Shown: piece after piece, positions 45,271 to 54,464 of the stretch
Layout of the letters: every line of letters starts with the position of its first letter
How positions within the stretch are numbered: position 1 is the first letter of the stretch
Origin: Mucilaginibacter sp. 44-25
GTDB taxonomy: Bacteria; Bacteroidota; Bacteroidia; Sphingobacteriales; Sphingobacteriaceae
Length of the DNA: 64,000 bases
Assembly: GCA_001898335.1 (NCBI GenBank)
Contig: MKTS01000003.1
Location: 248,001 to 312,000 of the forward strand
Direction of reading: 5' to 3'
Notes under the pieces: model-generated
Seen by the model: only the letters and a program-made list of their open reading frames with translations
Databases searched by the model: none
What the model was told of the DNA's origin: nothing
Translations under genes and position numbers: made by a program

Positions 45271-45784
45271 ATGAGCGATTGATGGCATAGATATGTTCAT
45301 CCATCACCTCCCCATTTTTAATTACCGATGCTGTTAATATGCCTCTTTTAGTATATCCTGCTTTTTCCAATGCTTTCATGGAGCGGGTGTTTTTACCAAA
45401 AACGAAAGCCATTACGCAAATGGCCTCAAGGTTTTCAAACGCATGCCCGGTTACAAGTTTTATAGCTTTCGGCGCAATGCCCCTTCCCCAATAGTCCTGG
45501 CTTAACCAATAGCCAATGAGCGGGCTTTTGCTGTATACATCATCACGAATTTGAAGCGCAATCCCCCCAACAGCAAAGCCGTTAACCTCAATTGCGAAGT
45601 TAATATTAGGCTGAGGTGCTGCTATATATTCAATAAAATAGCGGGCATCATCAAGTGAATATGGGTAAGGAAAACGATTGAGCAAATTGGTGCTTACATT
45701 AAAATTATTGGCATGTTTCTGTAGCGATTCCGCATCAGTAAGTTTCCAGGGGCGCAGTTTAAAGCCTTCGCCTGATAGTTCCAT
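45269..45784 (-). CDS. GNAT N-acetyltransferase (RimJ/RimL type)
   Basis: 171 residues. The acetyl-CoA-binding part LIGYWLSQDYWGRGIAPKAIKLV matches the RxxGxG/A motif, and VFGKNTRSMKALEKAGYTKRG is motif B; the N-terminus LRPWKLTDAESLQKHANNFNV is RimJ/L-like. The substrate could be a ribosomal protein N-terminus or a small molecule; unknown. Confidence 0.9.
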   Translation of the reverse strand: MELSGEGFKLRPWKLTDAESLQKHANNFNVSTNLLNRFPYPYSLDDARYFIEYIAAPQPNINFAIEVNGFAVGGIALQIRDDVYSKSPLIGYWLSQDYWGRGIAPKAIKLVTGHAFENLEAICVMAFVFGKNTRSMKALEKAGYTKRGILTASVIKNGEVMDEHIYAINRS

Positions 45785-45896
45785 GGTGAATGATATTTAT
45801 GAAAGATAAAGCTAACGAGTTTACGTAAAACCCATATCATCTCAGGCGAATATGCAGTTTAAAACTTATTCAATTCCTGTAGGTTATCTATAAACT

Positions 45897-46958
45897 ATGG
45901 CCAAACCATTGCTGGAGTTTACAGACAGAGGCATTTATTGCGAACAGGGCAGGTTTTATATTGACCCCTGGAAACCCGTTGATGATGCCGTTATCACGCA
46001 CGCTCATGCCGATCATGCCTATTTTGGGCACAAAAATTACCTGGCACACCATCTCTCGCGTGAGGTGATGTTATACCGCCTGGGCGACATTAACCTGCAA
46101 ACCATTGGTTACGGCGAAACGGTTGTAAAAAATGGCGTGCAGATATCTTTGTATCCGGCGGGCCATGTGATCGGTTCGGCGCAGATCCGTATAGAATATA
46201 AAGGGCAGGTGTGGGTGGTCTCCGGCGATTATAAGACCGAAGATGATGGTATATCCACACCCTTCGAACCGGTAAAATGCCACCATTTTATATCCGAATG
46301 TACTTTCGGGATGCCGGTGTACACCTGGAAGCCCCAGGTACAGCTATTTAATGATATTAACAATTGGTGGCGTGTAAACCGCGAAAATGGTATTGCTACC
46401 ATTATAGTTGGTTACTCGCTGGGTAAAGCGCAGCGTATATTACAGAACCTCGATCTGGATATTGGAAAAGTATACACGCATGGTGTTATAGAGAATACGA
46501 ACGAAGCGTTAAGGCGCAATGGTGTACTATTAAATCCAACAGAACGTATTACACAAGCTTCGGTAAAAGAAGAAGTGCGCAAAGGGATCATCCTGGCGCC
46601 GCCATCGGCAGTAGGGACGCCCTGGATGCGTAAGTTTGGGCCTTACAGTTTTGGTTATTGCAGCGGGTGGATGGCCCTGCGGGGCGCAAAGCGCAGGCGT
46701 GCGGCTGATAGAGGTTTTATCATGTCTGACCATGCCGATTGGGATGGCCTGGTTAGTGCGATTGATGCCACCGGATGCGAATGTGTATATCTAACGCACG
46801 GTTATACCGCTTCTTTTACGCGATACCTCAACGAGATCGGTTTTAACGCCCGGGAAGTACATACCCTATATGGCGGCGAGGAAGAAGACGCTACCATTAC
46901 CGAAAAAGAGGAGAAGGAAGAAACAGCGGAACTAACTGATAGAAAGGAGATGGTTTAA
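45897..46958 (+). CDS. ligase-associated DNA exonuclease (metallo-beta-lactamase fold)
   Basis: 353 residues. HAHADHAYFGH carries HxHxDH zinc ligands (about 35-45), and AGHVIGSAQI, SGDYKTE and MSDHADWDGL are the other beta-CASP-type metal motifs. The last 30 residues are Glu-rich. Proteins of this type are encoded beside bacterial ATP-dependent DNA ligases and are thought to be DNA end-processing nucleases. The ligase gene starts within its stop codon (TAATG), so the pair is coupled. Confidence 0.92.
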   Translation: MAKPLLEFTDRGIYCEQGRFYIDPWKPVDDAVITHAHADHAYFGHKNYLAHHLSREVMLYRLGDINLQTIGYGETVVKNGVQISLYPAGHVIGSAQIRIEYKGQVWVVSGDYKTEDDGISTPFEPVKCHHFISECTFGMPVYTWKPQVQLFNDINNWWRVNRENGIATIIVGYSLGKAQRILQNLDLDIGKVYTHGVIENTNEALRRNGVLLNPTERITQASVKEEVRKGIILAPPSAVGTPWMRKFGPYSFGYCSGWMALRGAKRRRAADRGFIMSDHADWDGLVSAIDATGCECVYLTHGYTASFTRYLNEIGFNAREVHTLYGGEEEDATITEKEEKEETAELTDRKEMV

Positions 46959-48574
46959 TGAAAGCATTCGCGCAACTTTTTCTTTCTTTGGACGAGACCA
47001 ACAAAACCAACGAAAAGGTAAAGGTTTTAAAGAATTACTTTGCCACTGTGCCGGATACGGATAAAATGCACATGCTGGCCCTTTTTACGGGTCGTAGGCC
47101 CAAACGCCAGATAAATGCTACGCTTATCAGGCATTGGGCCGTTGAGGCATCTAACATCCCGGCCTGGCTGTTTGAGGAAAGCTATCATGTAGTTGGCGAC
47201 CTCGCCGAAACCATGTCGTTGTTAATGCCGGAAACTGAAAGTAGCAGCAGTAAAACTTTAACCGAATGGATAGCCGAGATCAATGCCCTGGCGGATAAGA
47301 CCGAGGCTGAGAAGAAAGACTGGCTTTTGCAATCATGGGCCATGCTGGATAGCCAGGAGCGTTTTGTATTCAACAAATTGCTTACCGGTAGTTTCCGTAT
47401 AGGCGTATCGCAAAACCTGGTAGTAAAAGCACTGGCCGATGTCACAGGTATTGAGGCACCGGCCCTCACGCATCGTATAATGGGTAAATGGATGCCTGAG
47501 AATTACACATTTGACCAGTTGGTACAGGTGCAAACCGCTTCAGACGATATTTCGAGGCCTTACCCGTTTTTCCTGGCATATCCCATACAGGAAACATCAG
47601 AAAGACAAAAATCAGCGGCCGATGTCGCAGCCGCGCTTGGCGACGCGGAGCAATGGCAGGCAGAGTGGAAATGGGATGGTATACGTGCTCAGATGATCAA
47701 GCGCGGCGGAGAGATATTTATATGGAGCCGTGGCGAAGATCTGGCTACCGAAAAATTTCCTGAATTGCACCCCTTTTTGCAGGCCTTACCCGATGGTACA
47801 GTACTTGACGGGGAGATCCTCAGCTTCAGGGATGGAAAACCGCTGCCTTTTAATGTATTGCAGACCCGTATAGGCCGAAAAAATCTAAGTAAGAAAATTT
47901 TAACTGATAGCCCTGTAGCTACCATTGTTTATGATTGCCTGGAATATGAGGGCGAAGACATACGTAGCAGAACACAGGCTGAGCGTCAAAGCTTGTTAGA
48001 GGGCCTTCAGAGTAATTCTGCTTATCCGGAAGTGTTCAGGTTATCTACCCTGATAGATTTTAATAGTTGGGAGGAGCTTGAGAGCATAAGGGAGCAATCA
48101 AGAGCGATGATAGCGGAAGGTATTATGCTTAAGCGCAAAAGTGCCACCTACCAGGTAGGCAGGCGCAGGGGCGACTGGTGGAAATGGAAGATAGCCCCGC
48201 TATCTGTAGATGCGGTAATGATATACGCCCAAAAAGGCCACGGCCGCCGTGCCGATCTGTATACGGATTACACCTTTGCTGTGTGGGATGGCGACAAACT
48301 GGTGCCCTTTGCCAAAGCCTATTCGGGCCTTACTGATGCGGAGATCAACAAGGTTGATTACTTTATTAAACGTAACACGCTCGAAAAATTTGGCCCCGTG
48401 CGTACGGTAAAGCCTGAGCTGGTATTTGAAATAGGTTTTGAAGGCATCAACAAATCAACAAGGCATAAATCTGGCATAGCGCTTCGTTTCCCACGTATAT
48501 TGCGCTGGCGGCACGATAAGCCTAAAGAGGAAGCCGATACCCTGGAAAGTTTAACGGCCTTTTTGGAAGAGTAA
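46958..48574 (+). CDS. ATP-dependent DNA ligase
   Basis: 538 residues. The N-terminal 200 are a helical DNA-binding domain; the nucleotidyl-transferase core has adenylated K238 in EWKWDGIR (KxDG), GTVLDGEI, VYDCLEYEGE, EGIMLKRKSATYQ and WWKWKI motifs, then an OB-fold. Seals nicks, separate from the NAD-dependent replicative ligase, with its exonuclease partner upstream. In many genomes an Lhr-like helicase and a phosphoesterase are part of the set; they are not in this window. Convergent with the acyl-CoA dehydrogenase-fold gene with only 2 bp between. Confidence 0.94.
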   Translation: MKAFAQLFLSLDETNKTNEKVKVLKNYFATVPDTDKMHMLALFTGRRPKRQINATLIRHWAVEASNIPAWLFEESYHVVGDLAETMSLLMPETESSSSKTLTEWIAEINALADKTEAEKKDWLLQSWAMLDSQERFVFNKLLTGSFRIGVSQNLVVKALADVTGIEAPALTHRIMGKWMPENYTFDQLVQVQTASDDISRPYPFFLAYPIQETSERQKSAADVAAALGDAEQWQAEWKWDGIRAQMIKRGGEIFIWSRGEDLATEKFPELHPFLQALPDGTVLDGEILSFRDGKPLPFNVLQTRIGRKNLSKKILTDSPVATIVYDCLEYEGEDIRSRTQAERQSLLEGLQSNSAYPEVFRLSTLIDFNSWEELESIREQSRAMIAEGIMLKRKSATYQVGRRRGDWWKWKIAPLSVDAVMIYAQKGHGRRADLYTDYTFAVWDGDKLVPFAKAYSGLTDAEINKVDYFIKRNTLEKFGPVRTVKPELVFEIGFEGINKSTRHKSGIALRFPRILRWRHDKPKEEADTLESLTAFLEE

Positions 48575-48576
48575 CG

Positions 48577-49674
48577 TTACAGTTCGAGAAAGGTAAGGAG
48601 GGAATGCTGGCTTGCGGTATGTATATCGCGCCACGCCCGGTTAATTTCCGTATCTGGCGATGCGGCGAGTAAACCGCAGTATGGGTAAAGCTCATCAACG
48701 GTTTCGCGGGCAATGCGAGCCAGTACGCGGCTTGCGCTGCTTACGGCTTTCAAATAGTCTTTATTCTCTATATCGCCCCATGAAAGGTTAACTGCCTCAT
48801 GAAAAACCAACCGGGCATCGTTTAATAAATTAATAGCGCATTGCCTTTCCTCCATCATTAGTTCGGCATTGTTTGAACTCACCCGGCGCAGGTTAGTAGC
48901 CTTATAAGCAAAGGCATCGCCGCAAAGATCTGTAAAGTTAACTGCCATTCCAGACAGGTTTGCCGCGAGAGTAGCTTCTGCCAACTGCAAGAAAGGGTAT
49001 TGATATAGTTTATCGTTTACAACCGCCGACTGTGGCGCAATCTCAAAGCAACGGTCTTCAGGCACATAAATGTTCTCAATTTTATATGCGTCGCTGCCCG
49101 TGGCAATCATGCCTACATACTTCCAGCCAGGCTGTAATTGCACGTCGGCCCTATCGATTATAAACGACCGGATAAGAGGCATCCCATCTTTAGAGAGCTC
49201 ATTCCCACCTTCATCCATTATGTGGCAGTTGATGGTAATATAAGTGGCGTGGTGTACGCCGCTGGCGTATTTCCAGCTGCCATTAATAATATAACCGTCT
49301 TTGAGCCTTTTAGCTATCCCTGTGTCTGCACCGCTGCCCGCTAAACAGACTTTTTTATCTGCGAATGTGCCGGGGGCAATAGCCGGTGAAATATAGCCGC
49401 CAAAAAAGCCCGCTCCGCTGCAAAGGGTTACCACCCAGCCCAGGCTGCCATCGGCCCAGCTTAGGGCTTCTTCTGTTTTAATGATCTCGGGTAAGCTCTT
49501 TTGCAACCCGCCATATACTTGCGGGGCTAAAAGGCTAAACCATTGCTGCTCATAGATCAGTTCGAGCTGTTTGGGGTGCAGGCGACCTGATTGTTCTGCT
49601 TCGCCGGCGTATTTTCTGATATTTTCAACCCACGCAGGCAGCAATATCTCTGATGGATGGTGAATATGGCTCAC
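48577..49674 (-). CDS. acyl-CoA dehydrogenase-fold flavoprotein (flavin monooxygenase-like)
   Basis: 365 residues from GTG 49674, which overlaps the pnuT stop (GTGA), so it is translated with pnuT in the TPP-riboswitch operon. Fold: N-terminal helices, central beta domain (IINGSWKYASGVHHATYI as in group D flavin monooxygenases such as DszC/HpaH) and C-terminal helix bundle with ending INRAWRDIHTASQHSLL. The general base Glu of true acyl-CoA dehydrogenases is not evident; the RD..TA..H end resembles flavin-dependent monooxygenases. A role in thiamine-related salvage or detoxification is inferred only from context. Confidence 0.82.
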   Translation of the reverse strand: MSHIHHPSEILLPAWVENIRKYAGEAEQSGRLHPKQLELIYEQQWFSLLAPQVYGGLQKSLPEIIKTEEALSWADGSLGWVVTLCSGAGFFGGYISPAIAPGTFADKKVCLAGSGADTGIAKRLKDGYIINGSWKYASGVHHATYITINCHIMDEGGNELSKDGMPLIRSFIIDRADVQLQPGWKYVGMIATGSDAYKIENIYVPEDRCFEIAPQSAVVNDKLYQYPFLQLAEATLAANLSGMAVNFTDLCGDAFAYKATNLRRVSSNNAELMMEERQCAINLLNDARLVFHEAVNLSWGDIENKDYLKAVSSASRVLARIARETVDELYPYCGLLAASPDTEINRAWRDIHTASQHSLLTFLEL

Positions 49675-50276
49675 GCTTTACCTCCTTTTGCTATTTTGCG
49701 CCAGTCGAGATACCCGAAGATGGCTACAACAAATAAAAAAACCGTTAACACCGCGAACATCGCCAGGTTCTTATGAAACAGCAGCGGAACAGCAAACAGG
49801 TTACTTACGTTAAGCAGCAACCAGTTCTCCACTTTACGGCGGGCCAGCAGCCACATACCTGCCCAGGCTGTTGATGATACCCAGGCATCCCATAGCGGAA
49901 CCGTTGATGGTGTAAATCTGGCCAGCAGCCAATAAAGTATTCCCCAGCCCGCAAAAACGATCAATAAAGTAATTACCCATTCCCGGCGTGTAGCAAAGCT
50001 CACTTTTACAGGCGTCAGGCCCCGCTTTTTTACCCAGTGATACCATCCGTAAACGCTCATTACCACATAATATACGTTCAACAGACTTTCGGCAAAAAGA
50101 TGCACGTTTAGTAAAAGATAAACTGAAATTAAAGTGGAGGCTATACCTATGGGGTATAGCCACACTTTATTGGCTCGTGCGAGCAGTACCTCGGCAACAC
50201 CTAACAACACAGCCAGCCACTCCAACAGCGAAGTGGCCCTGACCTGTTCAATAAATAGGTGTGCCCAGCTTTGCAT
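49671..50276 (-). CDS. pnuT: PnuT/PnuC-family vitamin (thiamine) transporter
   Basis: 201 residues with about seven membrane segments. EWLAVLLGVAEVLLARANKVWLYPIG and RRKVENWLLLNVSNL match PnuC-family motifs (conserved Trp/Glu-Asn-Trp). Placement in a TPP-riboswitch operon after a TonB receptor argues for thiamine uptake (PnuT) over nicotinamide riboside (PnuC). It is 1 bp from the receptor gene and overlaps the next gene. No thiamine kinase follows it, unlike the thiN/tnr3-type partner often seen. Confidence 0.88.
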   Translation of the reverse strand: MQSWAHLFIEQVRATSLLEWLAVLLGVAEVLLARANKVWLYPIGIASTLISVYLLLNVHLFAESLLNVYYVVMSVYGWYHWVKKRGLTPVKVSFATRREWVITLLIVFAGWGILYWLLARFTPSTVPLWDAWVSSTAWAGMWLLARRKVENWLLLNVSNLFAVPLLFHKNLAMFAVLTVFLFVVAIFGYLDWRKIAKGGKA

Positions 50277-50277
50277 A

Positions 50278-52722
50278 TTAAAAACTTACGGTTATCGATG
50301 ACATGAAGTTGCGCTTAGCCTGCGCGAAAAAGTAATTGTAATTTACTACCTGGCCACCTTCAATATCAGGGTAGGTAGCGCCGTTTGCTTCATACTCTTT
50401 ACTGAAAATATTGTTTATCTGTAAGCCTATAGCAATGTTCTTTACATGCTTAACCGCGAAATTATAACGCAAACGCACATCGCTAACGTAATAACCCTTT
50501 AACAGCCTGTCGCGTACAAACCGGTTGTTACCTGTTGCCGGAAAGCCGGCCGGGTTAGTGTTCATGGTGTTATCCAGGAACTGCTGACTAATGTATTTAT
50601 TAAGCAAGGCGATCTCGCCACCTTTAACAGGGCTGTAAGCTATCTCACCTGAAGCGATAAACGAAGGCGAATAAGCGATATCTGTTTTAGGTAGGTATAT
50701 TGGCACCAATGTATTGTCATTGGTATTGCTTAAATATTGGGTATAGTTATCTATTTTATTGGTACTCAAAGTAGCTGTTGCCCCTATGCTTAATTGTTTA
50801 GTGGCCTGCACTTTGCCGTCAAACTCAATACCTGCACGGTAGCTCCTGTCCACATTTAAGCGGGTGGGCGAGCCAACATCATTAAGTGCGCCGGTCAGGA
50901 TCAGTTGGTTTTTGTACAGCATGTAAAACAGATTGATGCCGCCTTTAAATACATCGCCTGATGTGCGATATCCGGCCTCGAAATCGTGTAGCGTCTCGGG
51001 CTTAGGACGGCTTGCCGGTGTAGAGTTGGTATAATCATCACGGTTAGGTTCGTGATTGCCTACCGCGTAAGAGAAGTAAACGTTGTTATTTTCATTAAAC
51101 AGATAAGTAATACCGGCTTTGGGGTTAAAAAAGTTCAAGGTAGCATCCTGCTGTACATTATTCAGGTTACGGTCAAAACCCAGGAAGGAGTAATAAATGC
51201 GGCGGTATTGCATATCCGCATTCAGGATCACCTGGCCTAAGCGCCATTCAGCACGCGTAAAAATATTAAAGTCGTTCTTTTTAGCATCGTCCCGGTAGTA
51301 CTGATAGTTGGGAGGGATGCCCGCGCTTTGCTCAGTGTAAATAATATTACCATAATGCGCCCCCTTGTATTGATTGTATGCGCCACCAAGCGTAAAATTA
51401 AGATTGCTTTGCGGGTTATATTTTAGGGCGTAGGTTACGCCATAAAAATAATTATCCAGCCAGCGGCGGCGAGCCAGATCGGTGGTTTTTATGGTGTCGG
51501 TACCATAATGCACCGGTGTTAATCCGTAATCAGTAACGGCCGCTCCGGCTTTGTATTCTTCATAATAGCCTTTACCTCGGGTGTAATGTAAAGCCCCACT
51601 GAATGATAACTTATCCGATACCTTTTGGTCATATAATAACTGGTAATGGTTCTGCAGGTAATCATCTACCTGGTCGCGGTAGCGCTGGCCGTTTGGCATC
51701 AGGCCCAGCTCATTGTAGGAGCGGTGGTTGGGCAACGAGTTATCGCTGATAATATAATCAGGGATACCGTTCCATGCCTGGAAAGTACGCTCCTTGCCTG
51801 AAAATATATTAGCCCGTAGCGTACTGTTTTTACCGTAATAAGCACCGCTTACAAAGTACGATTTAAGGTCTGATGAGGCGGCATCAATGTATCCGTCTGA
51901 GGTGATCTGCGAAAGGCGGCCGTCTACAGAAAACTTACCTCCTAATAAACCCGTACCCAGGTTAATGGTGTTTTTAAAGGTGTTATAAGAACCTGCAGAA
52001 CTGCTGATGTCGGCGTAGCCGGTATCGCGGCGGGTAGTGGTTTGTATGTTGATACTGCCCCCAAAAGCACCTGCGCCATTGGTTGAGGTACCTACCCCAC
52101 GCTGCACCTGTATATTGTTGATAGATGAGGCGATGTCCGGCAGGTCTACAAAGTACGAGCCCTGGCTTTCTGAATCGTTATACGGGATGCCATTGATGGT
52201 TACGTTAATACGTGTAGCATCGCTCCCACGTATGCGGATACCGGTATAACCCACGCCCGCTCCGGCATCTGATGTGGTAACAACAGACGGAGTTTGGTTA
52301 AGCAGGTAAGGCAGATCCTGCCCGAAGTTGTTTTTCTGAATGTCTTTTTTGCTCAGGTTGGTAAACGCCGTTGGCGATGTTTTATTGGCGCGTGTAGCAG
52401 TTACAGTTACTTCTTCGGTAGTAAATAAATTACTGGTGAGGCTGAAATTTACGGTTTGGTTGGCGTTAACCGTAATGCTACGTGTTACCGGCGTAAAACC
52501 AATGTAACTGGCCTTTACCGTGTAAGTGCCTCCGGGCAAGCCGGTAAGATTGTACAAACCGCGATTATTGGTTTGCGCGCTTACATCAGGATTAGTGATG
52601 GAAACGGTAGCTCCGGCCAGGACCTGGCCGGATTGATCGGTGATTTTTCCGCTGATGGAAAACTGGGCTGATGCAACAACTGGCAACAGCAGGGCCATAA
52701 TGGCCATGAATAGGTTTTTCAA
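50278..52722 (-). CDS. TonB-dependent outer-membrane receptor, probable thiamine receptor
   Basis: 814 residues. Start TTG 52722 keeps the charged MKNLFMAIM signal; ATG 52707 would remove it. Signal ends VASAQ (about 20); residues 22-105 form a carboxypeptidase-regulatory-like domain (SGKITDQSGQVLAGATVSI); plug about 115-235 (IRIRGSDATRINVTINGIPYND, VQRGVGTSTNGAGAFGGSINI); the remaining residues form a 22-strand barrel ending with an aromatic-rich tail (MSSITVSF). TPP riboswitch lies directly upstream, so thiamine or a derivative is the likely substrate; energised by TonB-ExbBD. Confidence 0.92.
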   Translation of the reverse strand: MKNLFMAIMALLLPVVASAQFSISGKITDQSGQVLAGATVSITNPDVSAQTNNRGLYNLTGLPGGTYTVKASYIGFTPVTRSITVNANQTVNFSLTSNLFTTEEVTVTATRANKTSPTAFTNLSKKDIQKNNFGQDLPYLLNQTPSVVTTSDAGAGVGYTGIRIRGSDATRINVTINGIPYNDSESQGSYFVDLPDIASSINNIQVQRGVGTSTNGAGAFGGSINIQTTTRRDTGYADISSSAGSYNTFKNTINLGTGLLGGKFSVDGRLSQITSDGYIDAASSDLKSYFVSGAYYGKNSTLRANIFSGKERTFQAWNGIPDYIISDNSLPNHRSYNELGLMPNGQRYRDQVDDYLQNHYQLLYDQKVSDKLSFSGALHYTRGKGYYEEYKAGAAVTDYGLTPVHYGTDTIKTTDLARRRWLDNYFYGVTYALKYNPQSNLNFTLGGAYNQYKGAHYGNIIYTEQSAGIPPNYQYYRDDAKKNDFNIFTRAEWRLGQVILNADMQYRRIYYSFLGFDRNLNNVQQDATLNFFNPKAGITYLFNENNNVYFSYAVGNHEPNRDDYTNSTPASRPKPETLHDFEAGYRTSGDVFKGGINLFYMLYKNQLILTGALNDVGSPTRLNVDRSYRAGIEFDGKVQATKQLSIGATATLSTNKIDNYTQYLSNTNDNTLVPIYLPKTDIAYSPSFIASGEIAYSPVKGGEIALLNKYISQQFLDNTMNTNPAGFPATGNNRFVRDRLLKGYYVSDVRLRYNFAVKHVKNIAIGLQINNIFSKEYEANGATYPDIEGGQVVNYNYFFAQAKRNFMSSITVSF

Positions 52723-52795
52723 GATTTTATGAACAATAACGAGTTAAACTTGCTGCGCGCCAGGGTAAAGCCGCAGTATACTTAACTATTTACCT

Positions 52796-52974
52796 CTCCC
52801 TACGCCGGCATTACCCGGATCAGGTGTCGCCCCCCGGCCCCCTAAAGGGGGAGCAGAATAACCCTAAGTCGACTTTAGAGTTTTATTGCTCCCATTCAGA
52901 GTTCCGGGGGATCATGGGTATGATCTCAGCCTGTCTTTCAGTTTGATGTTACTCAAAGCAAGGCACCCCTTGAG
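52796..52974 (-). promoter_or_regulatory. TPP (thiamine pyrophosphate) riboswitch with enlarged variable arm
   Basis: Reading the minus strand, GGGGTGCC (52964-52971 complement), GGCTGAGATCATACCC (52917-52932) and CCTGATCCGGGTAATGCCGG with GCGTAGGGA (52797-52824) are the conserved THI-box blocks in the right order. Between the ACCC and the CCTGATCC blocks lie about 90 bases, where typical elements have 5-20; they fold into GC-rich stems (GGAGCAATAA/TTATTCTGCTCC, CCCCCTTTAGGGGG). About 74 bases separate the aptamer from the receptor start, room for an expression platform. Senses cellular TPP and represses the operon. Confidence 0.95.
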
Positions 52975-53021
52975 AATTTTATTGCGCAAATATAGCTTTT
53001 GATTTTTTAAATGCAAGTTCT

Positions 53022-53352
53022 CCGTCTCATTCATGAGACGGTAATGATGGAAGGACGCCCATTGAAGCTTGTTATCCGTCCAATGAATGGGACGGCAATG
53101 ATGAAAAAGATAAAATCATTGCCGTTGACTTCAGCCAACGAATATATAATCAAATGTCCCCATTTAAGTGTTCATATTTGAACATGCATCTTGTATATGC
53201 CGGCTATCCATTTCATGAATGGGACGACAATAATTGAAAGAAGAAATCATTGACGGATAGAGATTTGAACAGTAACCATGTTATCCGTCCCATGAATGGG
53301 ACGGTAATGATGGGAAAGACAAAATCATTGCCGTCGGCTTCAGCCAACGGAA
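53022..53352. repeat. three tandem copies of a 55-70 bp palindromic repeat
   Basis: Full copies at 53071-53140 and 53280-53349 share TTATCCGTCC, ATGAATGGGACGG, AATGATG, AAAATCATTGCCGT and TTCAGCCAACG; a shorter, diverged copy lies at 53205-53257, and a lone CCGTCTCATTCATGAGACGG palindrome at 53022-53041. Each copy has nested inverted repeats. No ORF; the rest of 52981-53398 shows nothing else. Confidence 0.85.
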
Positions 53353-53398
53353 TAAGGAAGGGCAAGTAAGCGCTTTAGCGCAAACTGTTGACTAAAGA

Positions 53399-54421
53399 TC
53401 AAGGAAATTTATACAACACACCCAGCGCCAACCCTTCGGTGCCCTGAATATCATTTATGCCGGTGTTTTTATCAAACAGGAGTGTGCCGTTTAATGATAC
53501 ATTTACCAGGCGGTTTACCTTGGCTGCCAGCACCGCGTCTAAACGGTGGCGGGTATAACTTAAAGGTTGCCCGTAAGGTACAAACATTTCATAACGGGCG
53601 TTAAGGTGCATGTTTTTGGCAATATCCTTATCCAATATAGCTACTGCCTGGAAGGCGATATCCGTACGGGTGGTTCTGCCTCTTTTTACGCCAAAGGCGT
53701 CGGTTTGTCCGGGTGCGAAAATGGCATCATCCAGCACAAAGGTCTGGCGGGCGGTACCGGTACCCAAGCGCAGGTCAAAATACGAAGCAGGTTTATACTC
53801 AAAACCGACAGATTCTGTTAAATAACCCGGCGCCATAAAATTTGAGATCAGTGTTGGCGGCAGTACATTATTAGGGTCGTAAGTGTAGCCTTTATCAAAT
53901 TGCGATTCAAAGCTTAACGCGCCAAAGAAAAACCAGTGTTTAGCCATTTGCGTGGCCAGTTTATTATCCCAAAAAATACGGTCGTTGGTTTTTCGTGAGC
54001 CTAAGCCTTTGTTTTTTGATTTACCGTATTGCAGGTTGAGTTCCGATACATAGCTGAAAGGTGCTTTATTGTATTCGGTATGATAAATAAAATTCGAGCC
54101 GATTGCTATTGATGATACACCACCCGCTGAATAATTATTTGTAAACGCTGACTGGTTAAAGTTTAAGCCGAAAGTGATGGATTTACGCCAGTAACTTACT
54201 TTATAATCCAGCATGGTTACCGGTATCAGTTCCTGCCGTATTTGTAAGGGCGCCGGTGGTACCGGGATAGCATTTCTCCTGGAATTTATCCGGTATTTAT
54301 TCAGTAAAGCCGTGTCAATTTTTACAGTGTCCTTTTTAAGGGTGTCGGTGGTTTGCCCGTAAGCCGTTGCACTGTAAATGAGTGCCAGCAGGAAGATAAG
54401 CTTAATACCCGTTTTAAACAT
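53399..54421 (-). CDS. DUF3078 family exported protein
   Basis: 340 residues from ATG 54421 (GTG 54427 also possible). Signal ends ATAYGQ (about 22). After a polar linker, conserved segments YKVSYWRKSITFGLNFNQSAFTNNYSAGG and TFVLDDAIFAPG and the barrel-like beta pattern fit DUF3078, a Bacteroidota family that probably forms an outer-membrane barrel. Function unknown. Begins a minus-strand group with the following genes, separated by 37 bp. Confidence 0.86.
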   Translation of the reverse strand: MFKTGIKLIFLLALIYSATAYGQTTDTLKKDTVKIDTALLNKYRINSRRNAIPVPPAPLQIRQELIPVTMLDYKVSYWRKSITFGLNFNQSAFTNNYSAGGVSSIAIGSNFIYHTEYNKAPFSYVSELNLQYGKSKNKGLGSRKTNDRIFWDNKLATQMAKHWFFFGALSFESQFDKGYTYDPNNVLPPTLISNFMAPGYLTESVGFEYKPASYFDLRLGTGTARQTFVLDDAIFAPGQTDAFGVKRGRTTRTDIAFQAVAILDKDIAKNMHLNARYEMFVPYGQPLSYTRHRLDAVLAAKVNRLVNVSLNGTLLFDKNTGINDIQGTEGLALGVLYKFP

Positions 54422-54464
54422 GTACACAAATAAAAAGTAAAAATCTGTTATTTCATCGTATTAA

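Noticed and set aside
53022..53352. Possible CRISPR array from repeated 55-70 bp units
   Set aside because: Only three unevenly spaced copies, units longer and more diverged than CRISPR repeats, each with several internal dyads, no unique similar-sized spacers and no cas genes in the window.
52723..53398. tRNA or other RNA gene in the longest gene-free stretch
   Set aside because: After the TPP riboswitch and palindromic repeats, no cloverleaf or T-loop pattern (GTTCRA) with proper arms could be found by eye. No tRNA seen elsewhere either.
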